The position numbers and the translations under genes were made by a program. The notes beneath the pieces were generated by a model. It ran no database searches. It was not told the DNA's origin and worked only from the letters and a program-made list of their open reading frames with translations. Positions 58,741 to 64,000 of a stretch of 64,000 nt of DNA are shown here, piece by piece; the stretch's first letter is position 1, and every line of letters starts with the position of its first letter. This DNA comes from Parus major (lineage: Eukaryota > Chordata > Aves > Passeriformes > Paridae): positions 108,503,664 through 108,567,663 of the forward strand of contig NC_031770.1 in NCBI RefSeq assembly GCF_001522545.3, given 5' to 3'.

Positions 58741-60915
58741 CCAAATGTCAGGCTAAGTAAAAATAAATAAATAAAATGAATGGATGCACATCCATGGACT
58801 TGTAAGAGTTTTGCATCAGTATGTGTAGCCAAATATGTGAGGTTGTTTCATGAATTTATACTTGAAATGTTAAATTTAGATTTTTCTAGAAACTTTTTAG
58901 TAGGAAAAAAGTGAGTAGTGCTGCTAACCTAAAAGACAAGTACATTTTCCTTTTTAATTCACCCATTTATATAGATATTTTTTCCTCATCAAAATGCATC
59001 TAGAATATTTTCCACAAGCATGTAAATTTAGCTACTCTGGGTGTAATTGGGTTTTTTTTGGAGAAGCTCATCGATCCCAATTTCATAAATTATATGAGCT
59101 GCCCCAAAAGGATTCTTGCTTTTTCCCTGTCTCATCTGACCACCATTTCCTTCCCCTCCCTAATCACTGAACTCTCCTGCAGTGTGTCAGAGGAGGGAAA
59201 TTGACTGTTTAAATTGGTTTTTTCCTCTTTGTTGGGAGAAATCCATGATCTGGTTGGTGATTGAAGAAATATACTGCAAAAAACCAACCAACCAAATGAA
59301 TAAATATATAGCATGCAAAAAGTAGCTGCTAGTCCTGAAGAGTTTTGTGGGTTTGGATTTTGTTTTTTCCCTTAATGTGTCATTAAAAGATGGGACAGGA
59401 AGAAAGATTTCATTACTATTATGGAAAGAGCAGTTTCTTTTTCAGACTCAGAGCCATCCATTTAGACCAGAATAAAGACAGGAAAGAAATAAGGGATTTT
59501 TGCTGGGGTTTAGCCATGTGATCCTACACAGGCTCTGACAGTGCAGTGAAGTTGTGCTGATATCTGAAGAAAAATCAGAAGTGTCTATAAGGTGGAAAGT
59601 TTAAAGAAGTGAAAGGATGTGCATTTCTGGCCTTATTCATGTCTCATTAGCTTCTGGCACCGTAGATTGCCTAGACCAGCAGAAAACATTTGTTCTTTTT
59701 CTTTTTTTGATGCAAATTTTTTGAAAAAAAAATGTGTAATGTCAGGGAAAAATATGGTGCCCAAAGAACAGACCGGATGTTACATTTACAAAAGTATCAG
59801 CTATTGCAATTGAGATTTATGTCCACCATCCCCCTTCCCAAACAGGTTCATTGCCCCATAATACCCTCTGAGAAAACATATCAGGGAGTTTTCAAAAGTA
59901 CATTCCTGCCATTAGATTCTCCATGATTCTGTGCTCAGTCAGTAAATCCCTTTGACCAGGACAGGGATATGAGAATATCTACAAAGGAATTAATTTAACA
60001 CATAATCAGTAGTGTCTGGATGATCCCTTTTTTTCTCATTACATGCCTTACTGGGAATTTCCAGAGGTTGTTGGATGCTGAAATATGTGGCTAAAATTTC
60101 AAGTTTTTTTTAAATGATCCTACATTTCCAGACACCAAAATATCTCTGGCCTGGTCTCATGGATCACAGTGAAGTGACAGCTGAATAAATACCCCAGCAG
60201 TATCCAGAGCTTCCTTTTCCTTATTAATTCCAAAATGAATGACTCCAAACTTCTAGATGAAAGAAAGCAGGGAGAAGCAATGCCCTTTCTCCTTGCTTGG
60301 GGAAGACACCATGACTCAAGAGAGGCATTTTAAATGTCACAGGGCTTTCTTTACACAGAACATTTCTGGTTCCTGTGTGATTTACTTCCTACACTCTTAA
60401 CAGAATTCCCAAAGAGGAGCCTCAGTGAAGAAATTTAAGTTTGAAGATAGGCAAATGAGCCCAGCCAGACATCCTGGACCTGAGTAAGGCAACCAGACCA
60501 TTAGAGCAGTTGGAACAATCTTGAAAAATGCCATACTCTCTGGAAAACTTCTAACTGGAATTTATTGTGGGTTTTTTTTTATTTTTGACTTTTCAAAACA
60601 GGACTTCCACCCACTCATCCCCTGCTTTTGAACCTCCTTCCCATTAATTTTCACCCCATATTTTTAATAAAATACTTTGGTAAATGCTGGTGTTTGCAAA
60701 AAGCCATGACGAAAAAATGCTTTTATTTATTAAAACTGGAAGCTACAATTAGGAATATCTCTATGATTTTTTCAACACAGATAATTAAAAATGCATATTG
60801 TAGTTAAAAAACCCAACAAATTGCAGACCAAAACATCATTTTTTCTCTATTAATGATATTTTCTTTCGTATTCAGAGCAAATATCATTTAAATAAGCAGA
60901 GGAGATTCAGTGACT
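58741..60915. other. Single-copy AT-rich DNA, no gene seen
   Basis: A short AAAT repeat lies at 58,758-58,776 and poly-T or poly-A runs occur at about 59.05, 59.72 and 60.57 kb. I see no other feature. Confidence 0.6.
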
Positions 60916-61057
60916 CGTAGAATAATGGAATGGTTTGGGTTGGAAGGACTCGATTCTCTCAGCCTTTCCTCATAGCAGAACTTCTCCATCTCTCTATCTA
61001 CTTGGACTCCTCTAGATTTTCCCCCACAGGTCCATTGTGCTGGGGACCCCAGGGCAG
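60916..61057 (-). mobile_element. CR1 LINE fragment with internal deletion, minus strand
   Basis: The plus strand starts as a normal CR1 3' end (GTAGAATAATGGAATGG, TTTGGGTTGGAAGGACTCG). It then jumps directly to ORF2-region sequence: CTCTCAGCCTTTCCTCATAG, GGACTCCTCTAGATTTTCCC, GGGGACCCCAGGGC. By comparison with the long copies at 14.7 and 24.7 kb, several hundred bases between these parts are missing. Confidence 0.88.
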
Positions 61058-62940
61058 GATTAAATTGCTTAACATACATGACTCATTAATGTATGATTTC
61101 ACTGTACAGTTTCACCTATTGAAATTCCAGTCTCAGACAGGCAAAGACACACATTACAGTGAAAGACACCATTCGTGAAGCTTCTTGCATCAAACCCCAG
61201 TGTTTTAAGGGTAACCTGGGCCTCCACAAAGGCCACCTCATTTTGTTATAACCATTAAGGCAAAACTGGCTGTGAGGAGGATGTTAATTCTGGAACAATG
61301 ACTTGGAGAGTTTCATGCCACAGTGCAGCATAAAACAGTAATTAGATGAAGAAAAATTAAGTAACTCCTTTTGTTTTAATGGTGATGTCTTTCAAGGATG
61401 CTGCTACACAATCCAGACTTTTCCCAGACACATTAAAGCAAAACCTTTGTTTTCCTGCCCCTCTCAAACCCATAAATGCTGTTAGATTACACGCAAAGTT
61501 GATTTAAAGTGGTTGCTCAATGAAAAGAAAGTGTCAACTCTAAATTTCAATGCTTTCTAATGTTCTGAAGGAGGCTGCAATCTTCTTACATGGACAAAAT
61601 TAGATTTTCTCTCTTCAATTTGGATTGTGAAATTTTTATTACTGGTATTACAGGATAATCACTGGTTTAAGAATTTTACTTGTTTTTTTAATCATATTAT
61701 TAAGTTTTTATCTTATTTTTTGAAAGGAATCAGTGATTGCTCCAAACAGAGCTCACTCCATGCCCTCTGGAGTTTCTGTCCCACCTGTGCAGATGTTTAG
61801 GTTGTGCTTTGTGACTCAGACCTGCACAAGGCACAGAGGGCTGAGCCCTCCTCTCTTTGGGCACTCGAGATTCCCACTGAAGCACTGAATCTGGATTCAG
61901 CCTTCCACAGCAAACATATGTCAATACACAGATGGTGACACCAGCAGAATTTTCCCACAGACACTCGCTCGATATTTTTAAGCAAAAAATATTTTCCATG
62001 CGTTCTCAGACCTGTTGTTCACCCAACTATTCCAGGCAATTTAACCTGAAGGCAGTTCGGCTTGTTTTTTCCCCCTGAGAAAAGCACAGGGATACAACAG
62101 CAGAAAGAACCCTAAAAAAATAAGCTGGGAAGAAGATGAATGAGCCAGATGGACAGAGGGACTGATAGTTTGATATGCAGAAATAGTTTACTTGCAGAAA
62201 ATCCAGAAGGATGTTAAGAGAACACAGACTACAACTTGTAAATGGGAAGAGTTCAAAGTGGGAGCAGGGTATTCCAAGACAGGCTTGTGTAGGCTGGGAA
62301 GTAAATGTGTGTGTGACACACAAAGGCTTACTTCTCTAAAGAAAATTTTGTTTTCCCCCCCTGAAAAACAAGGATTTTAACTCTGAGGTAAATATAGATG
62401 AGAAAGAGACACATTGAATAACAGAAACATCTACAGGAGGATGAAGCACCCTATGAAGAGATTTGCCTCCACAGAACATTGTAGAAAATCCAGATGACTA
62501 ACTGGGATGAAGGATTATCTTTTACAAGATCCTGGTAAAAGACTACCAAATCAACTGCTCAAGGACAGTTTTAGCAATTTTTGCAGTTCTCTGCAAGCTG
62601 TAGAGCCCTGTCTTGAAAGAAAAGCACTTATGCAACTGAAGTCTCAATGAGGTGTGAGGCAAAGCACAGGGACAGAGATGAAAAACAATAGAAATTAATC
62701 TAACTCTCCTGGGGATGGTACCAAGTGGGTCGTTTGTCCTGAAGAAACAGAAATAAACAGTGATGGTTCTGTTGTACAGAAACTGGAGCATTTCATTAAC
62801 ATCTGGCTGTGGATGAGCCTTTGTCATGAAAAATACAGAGAGCTTTAACAGACCCAGGACATGATTCATTCATTCAACTTGCACAGAGTTCCAGTGCATG
62901 GGACAGTCCAATGGTCCTGCTTCACATACTGTTCTGTAGA

Positions 62941-62980
62941 TAAATATGGATATAAATATGGATATAAATATGGATATAAA
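62941..62980. repeat. 12-bp minisatellite (ATATGGATATAA)n
   Basis: Between three and four near-identical 12-bp units in tandem; the last diverges into ATAAACATGTAG. Confidence 0.95.
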
Positions 62981-63707
62981 CATGTAGATACATGACATTC
63001 TCCAGTAACAGTGTAGTCAATGACCATTCTCCCCCCACCAAAGATTTCAGCATCTAAATAATTGCATCCCTTCTCTGTCCCACTTGGGAGGTTCAGAGAA
63101 GCTGCTGGACTGCAATTTCTGACTAATTTTTATGGATAAATCCAGAACTGCCATAAGACACTCTATTAGTGCAATACACATAAAAAGGGTCTTTTAGCCA
63201 AGTCTATTTGTAGCTTGTTCAATTAACTGATCTATTAAGTAATTGATTATTGGAAGGCTTAAAATTATTGATCTCTCCCCAGTACTCTTTCAAGCACCCA
63301 TTATTAAATTCTGAGTAGCTGGAAAAATTAAATTTCCTCTTTCAATACCCTCCTGTCTTTCCTGCCCCTTTATGATTTCTAACAGGCTTTTGTGACTATC
63401 AGATTTGTCAGTCCTTCCCTTCCTCTCCATTGTCTCCTGCCTTTCCACAGTCCTGATTTCTCCAGAACCCCACAAGTTTTCACCCTTCTCTGGTCTTTTA
63501 TATCTCTCATCTCCATCTTCTCAAATATTCTGATGTCTGATCTGATACACCCTGTACTGCTGCTCCAGACTTGGGTCCTGTGGGAATGGCATCCATGGTG
63601 TCAATCAGCATCTCCCTGTTGCCTTCACTGCAGCTACCTCCAATTCACACCAGCTGAGGATCCAGCCTTCTGCTGCCAAAAGTACTAATGATTTTGCAGA
63701 AATATGG

Positions 63708-63739
63708 GTCTCTCTCTCCCTCTCTTTCTCTTTTTTTTA
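63708..63739. repeat. Pyrimidine-rich (TC)n/(T)n tract
   Basis: TCTCTCTC units interrupted by CCC and TTT, ending in poly-T. The minus-strand frame across it gives KREREGERD, a repeat artefact. Confidence 0.85.
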
Positions 63740-64000
63740 TTCCTCTCAGCATGAAAGATCTAATTACAAATTGCTGAAGGCTTGCTACAAATAAAATTTT
63801 TAAAAAAGGAGAAAAAAGATACCCTTTTGACTCTGCATTGTCTGTTACTAATTTACTAAAAGGAACTGGATTTATGTTTTCACCCAAATAAATATTTCTC
63901 CTCATGAATACTGAGAACAACTTCTCAGTGAAATATCTCCATGGAGAGGTTTTAAACTTATTTTCACAGCTGTGAGTTTGTTCAGGCTGATGTTACTGGA

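Larger units (their letters stand above)
61058..64000. other. Single-copy DNA with small simple repeats, no gene seen
   Basis: Open frames at 61.73-62.87 kb (up to 108 codons, minus strand) and 63.39-63.69 kb (98 codons, plus) overlap other frames and carry no motif I recognise. I found no CR1 in the last 2.9 kb. Confidence 0.6.

Overview
The window looks like non-coding DNA from a bird, either intergenic or inside a very large intron. The evidence is the repeat content. About thirty short, 5'-truncated CR1 LINE fragments are present, many of them still carrying the CR1 3' terminus (ATTCTRTG-type octamers after a CCTTCCAACCCAAACC-like segment). I see no mammalian SINE or L1 sequence. CR1 as the dominant retroposon is typical of birds and, more broadly, archosaurs and turtles. 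Single-copy DNA is AT-rich and CpG-poor. I could not identify the host gene or chromosome.

No protein-coding gene is supported. The open frames are short and scattered over all six frames, and several are explained by repeats: simple repeats at 0.4, 7.7 and 10.7 kb, and CR1 at 14.7, 19.6, 25, 26.5, 36, 52 and 57.5 kb. The longest, 257 codons at 18,497-19,270, lies in a GC-rich patch with overlapping frames on both strands, and I recognise no domain in it. I see no tRNA, rRNA, CRISPR array or complete transposon. CR1 peptides with the LSLEKRRLRG-type C-terminus of the reverse-transcriptase ORF are dead relics.

Layout. 1-7.6 kb: single-copy DNA with small microsatellites. 7.6-15.1 kb: composite microsatellites and five CR1 pieces. 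15.1-18.5 kb: mostly unique, with two CR1 pieces. 18.5-20.4 kb: a GC-rich patch with a good splice-donor sequence, a CTCF-like motif, and two abutting CR1 copies. 20.4-24.7 kb: unique, with a CpG-retaining block near 23.8-24.0 kb. 24.7-26.7 kb: five CR1 pieces in 2 kb in mixed orientation. 26.7-36 kb: mostly unique. 36-49 kb: sparse CR1 and two enhancer-like blocks (37.8-38.25 kb and 41.5-42.0 kb). 49-57.2 kb: sparse CR1. 57.2-57.9 kb: a second GC-rich spot with a CTCF-like motif beside a long CR1. 57.9-64 kb: unique, with minor repeats.

The best leads are regulatory and none is proven. They are a dense cluster of TGACAG/CTGTCA hexamers at 41.50-42.01 kb, a CpG-retaining block with E-box, SOX-like and homeodomain/octamer motifs at 37.8-38.25 kb, three CTCF-like cores, and a possible non-coding first exon ending at 19,266. 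I found nothing I would call a previously undescribed biological system.
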